Position numbers and translations under genes: made by a program
Notes under the pieces: model-generated
The model's database searches: none
The model's input: the letters and a program-made list of their open reading frames with translations, nothing else
What the model was told of the DNA's origin: nothing
Assembly (NCBI RefSeq): GCF_036378875.1
Contig: NZ_DASUVO010000174.1
Coordinates: 62,001 to 126,000 of the forward strand
Origin: Actinophytocola sp036378875
GTDB taxonomy: Bacteria > Actinomycetota > Actinomycetes > Mycobacteriales > Pseudonocardiaceae
Reading direction: 5' to 3'
DNA length: 64,000 nt
Shown: positions 1 through 8,356 of the stretch, piece after piece
Position numbering within the stretch: position 1 is the stretch's first letter
Layout: every line of letters begins with the position of its first letter

Positions 1-2926
1 CGGTGTCCCCGCTCGCGAGGTCGGTCATGCCGACCGCGACCAGCAGCGCGCCGGCCAGCTGCTGTTCGAGGACGTGGACCGACGCTCGCCGGAGCGGGTT
101 CGACAGCAGCAGCGTCAGCTTGCGCGGCAGCTCTGACAGCAGGTCCGCGACAAGGTCCAGCCTGCCGAACCGGGCATGGGCGGTGACCGCGCCCGCCTGT
201 GTCTCCAGTGCCCACGGCGTCAGACCGTCCGGGTCGGCGAGTTGGAGGTCCACGGTGTCCAGCGCGACCGAGGCCTGACGCCACAGCCGCAGGCCCGTGT
301 CGACGTCACCGCGGGCCAACGCCAGCTCACCCCGCACGACGAGCCCGAACATGACCGCGCCTGCCTCGACCACCGGGCCCTCGTCGGTCGGGGTGCCCGC
401 GTTGTCGGCCGTTGCCCGGCCGACCCAGTGCTCGGCCGTGTCGAGCTCGCCGAGCTGCAGGTTGGACACGGCCATGCCCCAGTACACGCCGACCACGTCA
501 CGGGGAGCGCCGATCTCGTCGAGCACGCGGACCGCCTCGGTGAAGTAGGCCCGGGACTCCTCGTTCCGCTCCACCCGCAGGGTCAGCTCACCGATCCGCG
601 AGAGCGACAGGATCCACATCCACGGCGTGGTTCTTGCCGCCCACGCGTTCCGGAACAGTCGGGACGCCTCGATGGCGGCCGGCAGGTCACCGGCCTGCTC
701 GGCGTAGTAGCTCAGCACCATCCCGGCGAACGCGGCCACCTGTGGTGAACCGCCGGCGACCAACTGCCGCAGCGCGGCGTGGTCCGGGGCGAAGACGTCG
801 GGGGTGGCGAGCACGGCCGCCGCGGCCCGAACCGGCGTGTCCGGGACACCGGCAGGCAGCCTGCGCAGGGCGTACAGCATGCGTGCCACGCCACCCTGCT
901 GGACGGCGATCGCGTTGACCAGGCACAACGCCGCCGCGGTGCGGGTGACCTCGACGTGCTCGGGCGCGGGCGTGTAGTGGGCCAGCACCTGGGCGACGTC
1001 CTCGGCGAGCGCGCCGGCACGGATGTAGCTGGCGTTGACGGCCCACACGCCGGCGAGGACGGCGGCGGCCGCGGCGACCGACGCGCCGTCCCCGCGGGCC
1101 AGGCCGTGGCGCAGCACGAGCAGCAGGTTGTCCTGCTCGGCCGCGAGCCGGTCGCCGACGGGGACCGGGTCGGGCCCGAACACCGCGTCGTGGTGGCCGG
1201 CGGCGAGGTCCCGCGCCCACGCGAGTACGCCGTCGATCACCCGATCGGTGTCGCCGGACTCGGCGAGCCGGGCCGCGCCGAACTCGCGGACGGTCTCCAG
1301 CATCCGGAACCGGACGCCGCTCGGGGTGTCGGCGACCTTGAGCAGCGACTGGTCGACGAGGTGCTCGAGCGTGTCGAACGAATCCCGGTCGAGCACGCGG
1401 TCGGCGGCCTCGACCGTGAACCCGCCAGGGAAGATCGACAGTGCGCGCAGCGCGGCCTGGCCGTCGGCGTCGAGCAGGTGCCAGCTCCAGTCGACGACCG
1501 CGTGCAGCGTGTGGTGTCGTTCCGGCGCGTCGCGGCGGGCGCCACGCAGCAACGCGAACCGGTCCGCGAGCCTGGCGTTGATCTCCGCGACCGGCAGCAC
1601 CCGCACGCGGGCGGCGGCCAGCTCGACGGCGAGCGGCAGCCCGTCGAGGCGGGCACACAGTTCGGCCACCGCCGCGTCCGGCAGATCGACGCCGGGACGG
1701 GCCGCCCTGGCCCGCTGGTGGAACAGCTCGACGGTCGTGGGCTGGTCCAGCTCCGGCAGCGGGTACACCGACTCCGACGACAGCCCCAGCGGTGCCCGGC
1801 TCGTGGTGAGGATCCGCAGGTCCCGCGCCATCGCGACGAGCGTGGCGACCAGGTCCGCGGCCTGTGCGAGGACGTGCTCGCAGTTGTCGAGCACGAGCAG
1901 CGCGCCGGTGCCGAGGGTGTCGACGATGCCGGGGACCACGGCCTTGCCGCCACGCGCGAGCCCGACCGCGGACGCGACCTCGGCGGCCACGTCCCCGTCC
2001 GCCGCGACACCGGCGAGGCTCACGAAGTGGACGGACCGCCGCGTCCAACGTCGGCTGACGGCGTGCGCGAGCCGGGTCTTGCCGAGCCCGCCGGGACCGA
2101 CGACCGACACGACCCGGGCGGAGTGCAGCAGGTCCGCGACCGTGGCGAGGTCGTCGTCCCGGCCGAGCAGCGGGTTCGGCTCGTGCGCGACCCCGTGCCG
2201 GACGGTGGGCTGCTCGTCCTGCAGAAGCTCCTGGTGTGCCCTGCGGAGCGCGGGGCCCGGGTCGGCACCCAGCTCGTCCCGCAGTGCGCGGCGGTAGGTG
2301 TCGTAGCGGGCCATGGCCACGGCCGGGCCCCTCGTGGCGGCCTCGGCGCGAAGCAGTTCCAGCAGGATCTCCTCGTCCCGCGGGTACGCGGCGGCGAGGT
2401 CGGTGAGCGGTTCGACCGCGTCACCGTGGCGGCCGAGCCGGGCGAGCGCGAGGGCACGAGCCCTGGCGAGGGTGCGGTAGGTGACGGCCCGCTCGGCACG
2501 TAGATCGGCGAGCGGGTCGCGGGTCTCCTCCGGTTTCGGCGGGCCGTCCCAGAGCGCGAGGCCGACCTCGGCGTGCTCGAGCGCGCCGCCGTGGTTGCCC
2601 GTTCTGGCGCGTTCCGCGGCCGCGGCGGCGTGCTGGAGCACGGCGGACGCGTCGATCTGGGTCTCGTCGAGCGCGAGCCGGTAACCGGTCGGCGTGCGGA
2701 CGACGAGGCCGTCGCCGAGCTGTGCGCGGATGCGGGAAACGAGGATCTGCAGTGCTTTCGCGGGATTGTCGGGCTGGTCGTCCGGCCAGAGCCCGTCGAT
2801 CAGCCGTTGTGCGCCACAGCCTTTGGGTTCGCCGGCGAGCAGTGCGAGCAGCCCGCGCAGCCGCGGTCCGGTGATCTCCTTCCCCCGGTAGGCGACACGC
2901 GAGAGCACGGTCAGCTCGACGGTCAC
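1..2926 (-). CDS. AfsR/SARP-type regulator (BTAD + NB-ARC), 3' end cut by window edge
   Basis: The first 975 residues of a large cytoplasmic transcriptional regulator; its C-terminus lies beyond the left edge. In order it has an OmpR-like winged-helix DNA-binding domain (about residues 5-80, ending TPTGYRL), a bacterial transcriptional activation domain (about 90-245), an NTPase module with P-loop GPGGLGKT near 278 and Walker B-like LLVLDNCEHV near 345, then a helical TPR-like region. Family members usually activate nearby biosynthetic or stress genes, with the ATPase and repeats sensing a signal; the target here is unknown. The GTG at 2926 was chosen because it begins the conserved first beta-strand (VELTVLSRV); the Shine-Dalgarno is weak. 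It is divergent from the patatin gene with only 19 bp between starts, so the promoters must overlap. Confidence 0.88.
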   Translation of the reverse strand, partial: MTVELTVLSRVAYRGKEITGPRLRGLLALLAGEPKGCGAQRLIDGLWPDDQPDNPAKALQILVSRIRAQLGDGLVVRTPTGYRLALDETQIDASAVLQHAAAAAERARTGNHGGALEHAEVGLALWDGPPKPEETRDPLADLRAERAVTYRTLARARALALARLGRHGDAVEPLTDLAAAYPRDEEILLELLRAEAATRGPAVAMARYDTYRRALRDELGADPGPALRRAHQELLQDEQPTVRHGVAHEPNPLLGRDDDLATVADLLHSARVVSVVGPGGLGKTRLAHAVSRRWTRRSVHFVSLAGVAADGDVAAEVASAVGLARGGKAVVPGIVDTLGTGALLVLDNCEHVLAQAADLVATLVAMARDLRILTTSRAPLGLSSESVYPLPELDQPTTVELFHQRARAARPGVDLPDAAVAELCARLDGLPLAVELAAARVRVLPVAEINARLADRFALLRGARRDAPERHHTLHAVVDWSWHLLDADGQAALRALSIFPGGFTVEAADRVLDRDSFDTLEHLVDQSLLKVADTPSGVRFRMLETVREFGAARLAESGDTDRVIDGVLAWARDLAAGHHDAVFGPDPVPVGDRLAAEQDNLLLVLRHGLARGDGASVAAAAAVLAGVWAVNASYIRAGALAEDVAQVLAHYTPAPEHVEVTRTAAALCLVNAIAVQQGGVARMLYALRRLPAGVPDTPVRAAAAVLATPDVFAPDHAALRQLVAGGSPQVAAFAGMVLSYYAEQAGDLPAAIEASRLFRNAWAARTTPWMWILSLSRIGELTLRVERNEESRAYFTEAVRVLDEIGAPRDVVGVYWGMAVSNLQLGELDTAEHWVGRATADNAGTPTDEGPVVEAGAVMFGLVVRGELALARGDVDTGLRLWRQASVALDTVDLQLADPDGLTPWALETQAGAVTAHARFGRLDLVADLLSELPRKLTLLLSNPLRRASVHVLEQQLAGALLVAVGMTDLASGDT

Positions 2927-2945
2927 CTGGCAAAGGCTAGATGAT

Positions 2946-3788
2946 GTGCCCGTGACACGACGTGCGGTTGTCCTTGGCGGCGGAGGCATCACGGGGATCG
3001 CGTGGGAGTGGGGTGTGCTCGCGGGTCTCGCCGAGGCCGGGGTCGATCTCCGGGACGCGGACGTGGTGATCGGCACGTCGGCGGGTTCGGTGGTCGGCGC
3101 CCAGCTGGCGAACGGCCTCGACCCGCGAGAGCGGTACGAGGCACAGCTCACCCCACCCGACGGGGAGGTCGCCGCGGCGCTCGGGCCGCGCGTCATGCTG
3201 CGGTTCGCCCTCGCGATGGTCGGTTCCCAGGCGCCGCAACGGATCCGGCAGCGGATCGGCAAGCTGTCCCGCAGCGCCGGGAGCGGCACGGAGGCGGACC
3301 GGATCGCCGTGATCTCCTCCCGGCTGCCGGTCAAGGAGTGGCCGGAGTCGCGGCGACTGCTGATCACCGCGGTCGACACGGAAACGGGCGCCCTGCGGGT
3401 GTTCGACCGAGATGCCGGTGTGCCGCTGACGCTGGGGGTCGCCGCGAGCTGCGCGGTGCCGGGTGTGTGGCCCCCGGTCACGATCGAGGGCAAGCGCTAC
3501 ATGGACGGCGGAGTGCGGTCGAGCGTCAACGCGGACCTGGCGTCGGGCTACGAGCGCATCGTCGTCCTTGCCCCGATCCCCCGCGGCTTCACGGCGATGA
3601 GCGGCGCCTTCGCACAGGTGGAGGACCTTCGCCGGGACTCACAGGTGGCGCTGGTGACCCCGGACGCCGCCGCGGTGGCGGCGATCGGGCGCAACGTGCT
3701 GGATCCGGCGCGTCGGGCACCGGCCGCCCGCGCCGGTCTCACCCAGTCAGCGGACGTGGTGGCGCAGGTTCGTGAGGTGTGGGATTAG
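2946..3788 (+). CDS. Patatin-like phospholipase family protein
   Basis: A 280-residue patatin-fold lipid acyl hydrolase (Ser-Asp dyad). The glycine-rich oxyanion loop LGGGGITG is at residues 10-17, the nucleophile motif GTSAGS puts the serine at residue 45, and the catalytic aspartate is in MDGG near residue 186. No signal peptide or membrane segment is visible, so it should act in the cytoplasm, probably on phospholipid or another acyl ester. GTG 2946 is used; GTG 2952 is an equally possible start two codons later. It is divergent from the SARP gene and its last 4 bp overlap the end of the convergent lipoprotein gene. The substrate is not readable from the sequence. Confidence 0.9.
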   Translation: MPVTRRAVVLGGGGITGIAWEWGVLAGLAEAGVDLRDADVVIGTSAGSVVGAQLANGLDPRERYEAQLTPPDGEVAAALGPRVMLRFALAMVGSQAPQRIRQRIGKLSRSAGSGTEADRIAVISSRLPVKEWPESRRLLITAVDTETGALRVFDRDAGVPLTLGVAASCAVPGVWPPVTIEGKRYMDGGVRSSVNADLASGYERIVVLAPIPRGFTAMSGAFAQVEDLRRDSQVALVTPDAAAVAAIGRNVLDPARRAPAARAGLTQSADVVAQVREVWD

Positions 3789-4414
3789 GTGGCCACGACC
3801 GTCAGGGCGTAGGTCACCGACAGCGAGAAGCCGGTGCCGCTTCCCTCGATAATGAGCTCGTGGTCTCCCGGCTCGAGCTGGTCCACCGAGAACCACAGGC
3901 CGCAGCCGTAGCCCTCGAACTCACCGGCCTCGCCGGTCACCGGGTTGCCCGCCACCGTGTCGAAGGTGATCGGCACGGGGTTCGCCTTGTGCAATGGCAG
4001 TTCGGTGCCGTTCAGTGTCACGACCCCTTCGGCGTCCCGCATGAACTGGTCGCAGTCCGCCCGGGTGTCCGACACGAGGTTCACGGCAGGCCCGGCCACC
4101 GGGACACCGGCCGGCACGGTGCACTCGCGGGACACGGTCTCCCCGAAGGAACCGGCAAGGAGCCAGACACCGACCTGCTGGTTGTCGTCGCAGTACTCAC
4201 CGGTCGTGTCGCTGACCGGGTTGCTCTCCTCCGGTGCCGACGCCGCCCACGTCCACCACGTCGACTGCAGCAACGTCATGTCCGTGACGTCGAAGCCGTC
4301 CTCGACCATCATCGCGGTCCCGTCGGTGGTCACGGCCGTCCCCGCGAACCCGCAACCCCCGGCCGCCAGCACCAACGCCAGCACCACGATCAGCTTTCTG
4401 TACAACGTCATCAC
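3785..4414 (-). CDS. Predicted lipoprotein, function unknown
   Basis: About 209 residues with a basic start (LYRK), a hydrophobic core and a lipobox LAAGGC, so the mature protein should be lipid-anchored outside the membrane through Cys21. The mature part is rich in Asp, Gly and Thr with scattered cysteines and no domain I can name. The start overlaps the stop of the upstream glycosyltransferase (GTGATG at 4414-4409), so the two are translationally coupled and probably one transcript. Either GTG 4414 or ATG 4411 may be used. Its 3' end overlaps the convergent patatin gene by 4 bp. Confidence 0.8.
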   Translation of the reverse strand: MMTLYRKLIVVLALVLAAGGCGFAGTAVTTDGTAMMVEDGFDVTDMTLLQSTWWTWAASAPEESNPVSDTTGEYCDDNQQVGVWLLAGSFGETVSRECTVPAGVPVAGPAVNLVSDTRADCDQFMRDAEGVVTLNGTELPLHKANPVPITFDTVAGNPVTGEAGEFEGYGCGLWFSVDQLEPGDHELIIEGSGTGFSLSVTYALTVVAT

Positions 4415-5280
4415 CCCAGGACTTCGGATAATCGATCAGGCAGCACCGCGGTGGGCACCAGCGCGTGCAGGCGGTCGCGTAATCGGGTGTCGTGGACCAG
4501 CTCACCCAGGGCCAGCTGCCGCTCGACATCCCGCGCGGTGCGCTGGCGGCTGGCGTAGACCTCGGCGAAGGTGCCGGCGTTCTGGCGTTCGTAGTCCTCG
4601 CGCCAGTGCCAGCCGACCTCCGCGCCCACCTCGGTGTTCGCCGCGTACGCCGAGCCGCCGTTCGCGATCTTGCGGGCGTACTGCTGGAAGCCGCGGTCCG
4701 GGACGTGCAGCATGCGCAGCGGGTGCTCGCCCGGTGCGGCGAAGGGCGGGCGTAATCGGGGCCCGGTGGCGGTGTGGTTGCCGTACGCCACGGTCACGTC
4801 CGGATCGCCGATGTGGCAGAACTTCGGGCCGATCCTGGTCCCGCGCGGGGACAGGGACAGCTCGTCCCGCAACACGAGGCGATCCGGCCACGAGCCGGTG
4901 GCCGCGGGGTCGGCGACGAGGTTGTCCCTCGGCACGGTCATCCCGTCGCCCGTCACCGCCGCGAACACGTCCGGCAGCGGGACGTCCGTCCACAGGAACT
5001 CGTCCGCGTCGGCGTTGATCACCCAGTCCGCGCCGTGCACCCGCGCGGCGCGGCGGGCCATCCGCGTCACCCACTCGCCCTGGCGGTAGTCGCGGCCCGG
5101 CTCGTGGTGCAGCTCGACGACACCCGCTTTCTCGTACGCGGCAAGGATGTCCACTGTGCCGTCGACGGAGCCGTTGTCGGTGGCGACCACCAGGTCCACA
5201 CCGGCGGCGAGGTGGTGCTCGACGACCGCGGCCACGATGTCCGCCTCGTCCCGTACCAGCAACGTCATCACGACCGTCAT
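4411..5280 (-). CDS. Glycosyltransferase family 2 protein
   Basis: A 289-residue GT-A fold glycosyltransferase of the GT2 type. The N-terminus (MTLLVRDEADI, then DNGSVDGT) is the nucleotide-sugar binding half, and NADADEF near residue 90 carries the DxD metal site. No membrane segment is obvious, so it probably works at the inner face of the membrane. ATG 5280 is preferred to GTG 5292 because GGAG lies 8 bases upstream of it. The coupled lipoprotein gene downstream suggests a shared envelope role, but the acceptor is unknown. Confidence 0.85.
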   Translation of the reverse strand: MTVVMTLLVRDEADIVAAVVEHHLAAGVDLVVATDNGSVDGTVDILAAYEKAGVVELHHEPGRDYRQGEWVTRMARRAARVHGADWVINADADEFLWTDVPLPDVFAAVTGDGMTVPRDNLVADPAATGSWPDRLVLRDELSLSPRGTRIGPKFCHIGDPDVTVAYGNHTATGPRLRPPFAAPGEHPLRMLHVPDRGFQQYARKIANGGSAYAANTEVGAEVGWHWREDYERQNAGTFAEVYASRQRTARDVERQLALGELVHDTRLRDRLHALVPTAVLPDRLSEVLG

Positions 5281-5302
5281 CGCGTACTCCACATTGGACC
5301 GA

Positions 5303-5731
5303 TCACCACATGTCCTCGAACCGGGAGCCCAGCATCACGCGGGCCATGGTCGCCTTGATCACACGGCGCAGCTCGGTCGGGCTCTCCAGCTCCGGCAGCG
5401 TCTCGAAGATCGCCCTGCTGACGTCGAGCAGCGTGACCCCTCGGGTGCCCTCCTCGGTGCCGAGCACGAACCACGCCCAGCACCGGTACGACTCCGGCTC
5501 CGTGATCGGTCCACCGTTACGCAACATTGGACACAGGAACACGCCGGCGACGGACTCGACCTGACGCAGCAACGCGCCCTCCGAGCTCCAGCGCCGCGAC
5601 CAGCCGTTGGCGGTGTTCTCCCGCTGGACGCGCAGCAGATCGTCGGTCGCGGCGACACGGACGGTGAAATCGGGGTCACCCCACTGCACCTCCGACCGCT
5701 GGCGAGATGGTCTGTCCTGTGTCAAGGTCAC
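5303..5731 (-). CDS. Hypothetical protein upstream of glycosyltransferase
   Basis: About 142 residues that I do not recognise. It has an alternating hydrophobic and charged pattern, an aromatic stretch CWAWFVLGTEEG, and a helical C-terminus ending FEDMW. No signal peptide or membrane helix is visible. The stop is about 22 bp before the glycosyltransferase start, so the genes are probably co-transcribed. The start is uncertain: GTG 5731 (MTLTQDRP...) is used, a GTG about 20 codons downstream has GGAGG almost touching it, and the frame stays open upstream into a region antisense to the small membrane protein, which I consider non-coding. Confidence 0.55.
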   Translation of the reverse strand: MTLTQDRPSRQRSEVQWGDPDFTVRVAATDDLLRVQRENTANGWSRRWSSEGALLRQVESVAGVFLCPMLRNGGPITEPESYRCWAWFVLGTEEGTRGVTLLDVSRAIFETLPELESPTELRRVIKATMARVMLGSRFEDMW

Positions 5732-5816
5732 CGATCCACGGGAGTTACGCGAGATTGGCAGGGTAGCGGGCGGGTACTCAGGGACGAAGAGGTCCGTCTC
5801 CTTGAAAGGATCCGAC

Positions 5817-6002
5817 ATGCTGGCCATCGTCGCGGCGATACTGTTCGCCATTGCTCTCATCATGGACTTGGCAGACGCCGCCCCAGCAGTGGGTGCGAGC
5901 GTGTTCATCACCGGTGGCCTGCTCTGCCTCGCGCTGCACGCCGCCGGCATCGGCGCCCGCATGCCCGTACGCAACGGCCGCCGCTGGAGTTACCGCCGCT
6001 GA
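5817..6002 (+). CDS. Small membrane protein, 61 residues
   Basis: A short reading frame with GAAAGGA placed 7 bases before the ATG. The N-terminal two thirds form two hydrophobic segments (LAIVAAILFAIALIMDL and AVGASVFITGGLLCLALHAAG) joined by a short loop, followed by a basic tail rich in Arg. This is the usual look of small actinobacterial inner-membrane proteins. Function unknown. It is divergent from the hypothetical gene at 5303-5731 and lies 47 bp before the EF-hand hydrolase. Confidence 0.6.
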   Translation: MLAIVAAILFAIALIMDLADAAPAVGASVFITGGLLCLALHAAGIGARMPVRNGRRWSYRR

Positions 6003-6049
6003 CGGACGGGCTGCGACATCGGGGTGATGTCGCGGTACCGCGGAGTGAC

Positions 6050-7456
6050 ATGTGCGCTTCGCCCAGGTGGCACGGGTTACGTTCGAAAACTGTGCGAACT
6101 GGCGACCTGCTCGAGCGACACCCTCTGCCCGAGTCGCTGTTGCCCGCGCACGCCGCCGACGGAACCCGTGTCACCTACCGCGGCGTCGGCTACGACGGGA
6201 CCCGGCGCGCGGTCAGCGGGTCGGTCTTCGTGCCGTTCGGGTCGGCGCCGCCCGCCGGGTGGCCGGTGGTCAGCTACGCCCACGGCACAACGGGTCTGGC
6301 GTCGAGGGCCGGGCTGACCCGCCGCGAACGCGAGCACGTGGCCCGCTGGCTCGCGGCAGGCTATGCCGTGGCCACCACCGACTACGAAGGCCTCGCCACA
6401 CCGGGTCCGCACCCGTACTTCCACGGCGAGGCCGTCGCCGACGACGTGATCGACATCGTCCGCGCGGCCCGGAACCTGGACGACCGGGTCGGGCGGACGT
6501 GGCTCGTCGCCGGTTTCTCGCAGGGCGGGCACGCGGCTCTGTTCACCGGGTTGGTGGCCAGCCGGTACGCGCCGGAGCTCGACTTCCGCGGCACGGTCGC
6601 GCTGGCGCCACCCGTGCACATGCCGCAGCTGGTGCGTTTCCTGACCTCGTCCGGGGACCGGCCGGTGTCGCTGCTGCTGCCGTACCTGCTCGCCGGGGTG
6701 CGTGCCGACTTCCTGACTCCCACCGGTCGCGAACTGGTCGACCTGGCGGCACACGCGACGCTCGCGGAGATGGACCACGCGGTCCGCGGCCGCGTATGCG
6801 ACGAGGCCGGGCTGACCGATCTGTCGTGGCGCCCGGGCCTCGCGTCGATCCTGGCGGCGTGCCGGGTGCCGGTGACCAAGATGGACCGTCCGGTGTACGT
6901 GACGGCGGGCTCGGCGGACGTGACGGTGCCGGCGCCGGTGGTCTCGGCGTTCGCCGCGGACCTGCGCGCGGCCGGCACGGACGTCCACTTCGTACGGCAC
7001 GAGGACGCCACGCACATCGACCTGCTCGACACCGGCCTGGACGAGATCATCGCGTGGGCCACCCGCATCATGCGCACCCGCACGGGTTTCGACTGGTTCG
7101 ACTCGGACCACGACGGCCACCTGACCGGAGACGACCTGGCGGTGTACGCGCTGCGGCTGGCGCAGGCCTGCGAAACCCCACCGGGCGCGCAATCGGCCCG
7201 CGCCGTCCGCGACGCCTACGCCGCCCTGTGGCAGGCCATCGCGACCCGCGCCGACACGAACGCCGACGGCGCGGTGGACCGCACGACGTTCCTCCACGAC
7301 GTGGAAACCGGCGACGGCTTCAGCCCCGAGATCACCGCGCTGGCCGAGGCGGTGCTCAACCTGGCCGCCGGCAGCGACTCGGTACAGGCCACCGAACTAG
7401 CCGCCGCGGTAAGAGACCCAGGCAGAACAGACCACTGGCTCTTCGCCCGCCTATAA
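6050..7456 (+). CDS. Alpha/beta hydrolase (secretory-lipase type) with two C-terminal EF-hands
   Basis: A 468-residue esterase/lipase-like enzyme. The hydrolase part has the oxyanion region YAHGTTGLAS, nucleophile elbow GFSQGG, acid region SADVTVPAP and histidine region EDATHIDLL. The last 130 residues contain two complete EF-hand loops, DSDHDGHLTGDD and DTNADGAVDRTT, each with acidic or Asn ligands at the calcium positions, so calcium-dependent activity or sensing is likely. No signal peptide is seen, which is odd for this mostly secreted family. ATG 6050 has GGAG 5 bases upstream; GTG 6092 is an alternative that would remove a rare TTA leucine codon at position 10. Confidence 0.85.
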   Translation: MCASPRWHGLRSKTVRTGDLLERHPLPESLLPAHAADGTRVTYRGVGYDGTRRAVSGSVFVPFGSAPPAGWPVVSYAHGTTGLASRAGLTRREREHVARWLAAGYAVATTDYEGLATPGPHPYFHGEAVADDVIDIVRAARNLDDRVGRTWLVAGFSQGGHAALFTGLVASRYAPELDFRGTVALAPPVHMPQLVRFLTSSGDRPVSLLLPYLLAGVRADFLTPTGRELVDLAAHATLAEMDHAVRGRVCDEAGLTDLSWRPGLASILAACRVPVTKMDRPVYVTAGSADVTVPAPVVSAFAADLRAAGTDVHFVRHEDATHIDLLDTGLDEIIAWATRIMRTRTGFDWFDSDHDGHLTGDDLAVYALRLAQACETPPGAQSARAVRDAYAALWQAIATRADTNADGAVDRTTFLHDVETGDGFSPEITALAEAVLNLAAGSDSVQATELAAAVRDPGRTDHWLFARL

Positions 7457-7811
7457 CCAGCCGACGACACCAACCCCTGGCCTCCGGCCCCCGGTTCCAC
7501 GCTACGGCACACCACCGACAAAACCGGCCGGCGCGGGCAGGCGACTGTGGACAACCGCGTGTCCAACACTCAGGACCCGCGAGTCCAACGCCGGAGACCG
7601 CTGAGTTCAACACAACGGTCGCTTCCGACCACGTCAACCGGCTCGGACACCAGGATGTCGACCGCCGCGAAAGGCGCCGGCGGTCCTGCTGTGAAAGGCG
7701 CGCTGGGCACTCCCAACGCTATGAACGCGCCGGTCACCACAGCGGGAGTGTGATGACCGCGCCTTTCACAGCGCGAACGGCGAGACCCGGCGAACGTGGT
7801 CGGTCACCGCG
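7457..7811. repeat. Convergent intergenic gap with repeat motifs and a long inverted repeat
   Basis: No convincing gene. Bases 7550-7610 hold short related units (GTCCAACACTCAGGACCCG, GAGTCCAACGC, GAGTTCAACAC) of the kind scattered between genes in some Pseudonocardiaceae. A perfect 15-bp inverted repeat follows: GCTGTGAAAGGCGCG at 7688-7702 and its complement at 7758-7772, with 55 bases between. Lying between two convergent genes, it may end transcription from both sides or be the remnant of a small mobile repeat. A 68-codon frame at 7547-7753 runs through these repeats and is not considered real. Confidence 0.6.
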
Positions 7812-8348
7812 CTACATCCCGATCGCGCCGTCGATGCGTTCGCGGAGTAGGTCGGCGTGGCCGTTGTGGCGGGCGTACTCCTCGATCATGTGGATGAGCA
7901 CCCAGCGCAGCGATACCGTCCCCCGCCAGACGTCCTCGCCTGTCACGTCCAGGTCTGGCGCCGTGTCGACGAACGCCTCGGCGAAGGTCACCTCGTCCCG
8001 CCACGCCGCCCATGCCTCGTCCGCCACGTCCGGGGTCGCGCCGTCGAAGTCGCCGTCCGGGTCGGCGGCGGAGGAGAAGCGTGGCGGAGCGTCCTCTTTG
8101 GCCAGTACCAGGCGGAACCACCGGCGTTCGACGTCCGCGAGGTGTCGTACCAGGCCGAGCAACGACAAAGTGGACGGCGGCACGGACCTGCTCGCCAACT
8201 CGGCCGACACGCCGGCGCACTTCATCGTCAACGTTTTCCGCTGAGCGCCGAGCATGGCGGCGAGCATCGTGCGTTCGTCACCCGTCGTCGGTTCCTGGAA
8301 CCTCGGGTCGTCCGCGCCGCCGAACAGGTCTCCTCTGCGACTGGCCAT
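7812..8348 (-). CDS. DinB/DUF664 family protein, probable mycothiol-dependent enzyme
   Basis: A 178-residue four-helix-bundle protein of the DinB/DUF664 group. Likely metal-ligand histidines are in GLVRHLADVE and in HMIEEYARHNGHADLL near the C-terminus; this second motif is the family hallmark. Related proteins are mycothiol-dependent S-transferases or isomerases in actinobacteria, so thiol-linked detoxification is a reasonable guess, but the substrate is unknown. The start lies 8 bp after the stop of the FAD monooxygenase gene on the same strand, suggesting one operon under the TetR control described at 9495-9543. Confidence 0.85.
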   Translation of the reverse strand: MASRRGDLFGGADDPRFQEPTTGDERTMLAAMLGAQRKTLTMKCAGVSAELASRSVPPSTLSLLGLVRHLADVERRWFRLVLAKEDAPPRFSSAADPDGDFDGATPDVADEAWAAWRDEVTFAEAFVDTAPDLDVTGEDVWRGTVSLRWVLIHMIEEYARHNGHADLLRERIDGAIGM

Positions 8349-8356
8349 GCCGCAGG

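Noticed and set aside
5732..5974. N-terminal extension of the 5303 hypothetical protein up to 5974
   Set aside because: It is antisense to the small membrane protein, which has a proper ribosome site and membrane helices; the extension has no protein-like character.
7547..7753. 68-codon plus-strand frame in the gap after the EF-hand hydrolase
   Set aside because: It consists of intergenic repeat units and one arm of an inverted repeat, with no ribosome site.
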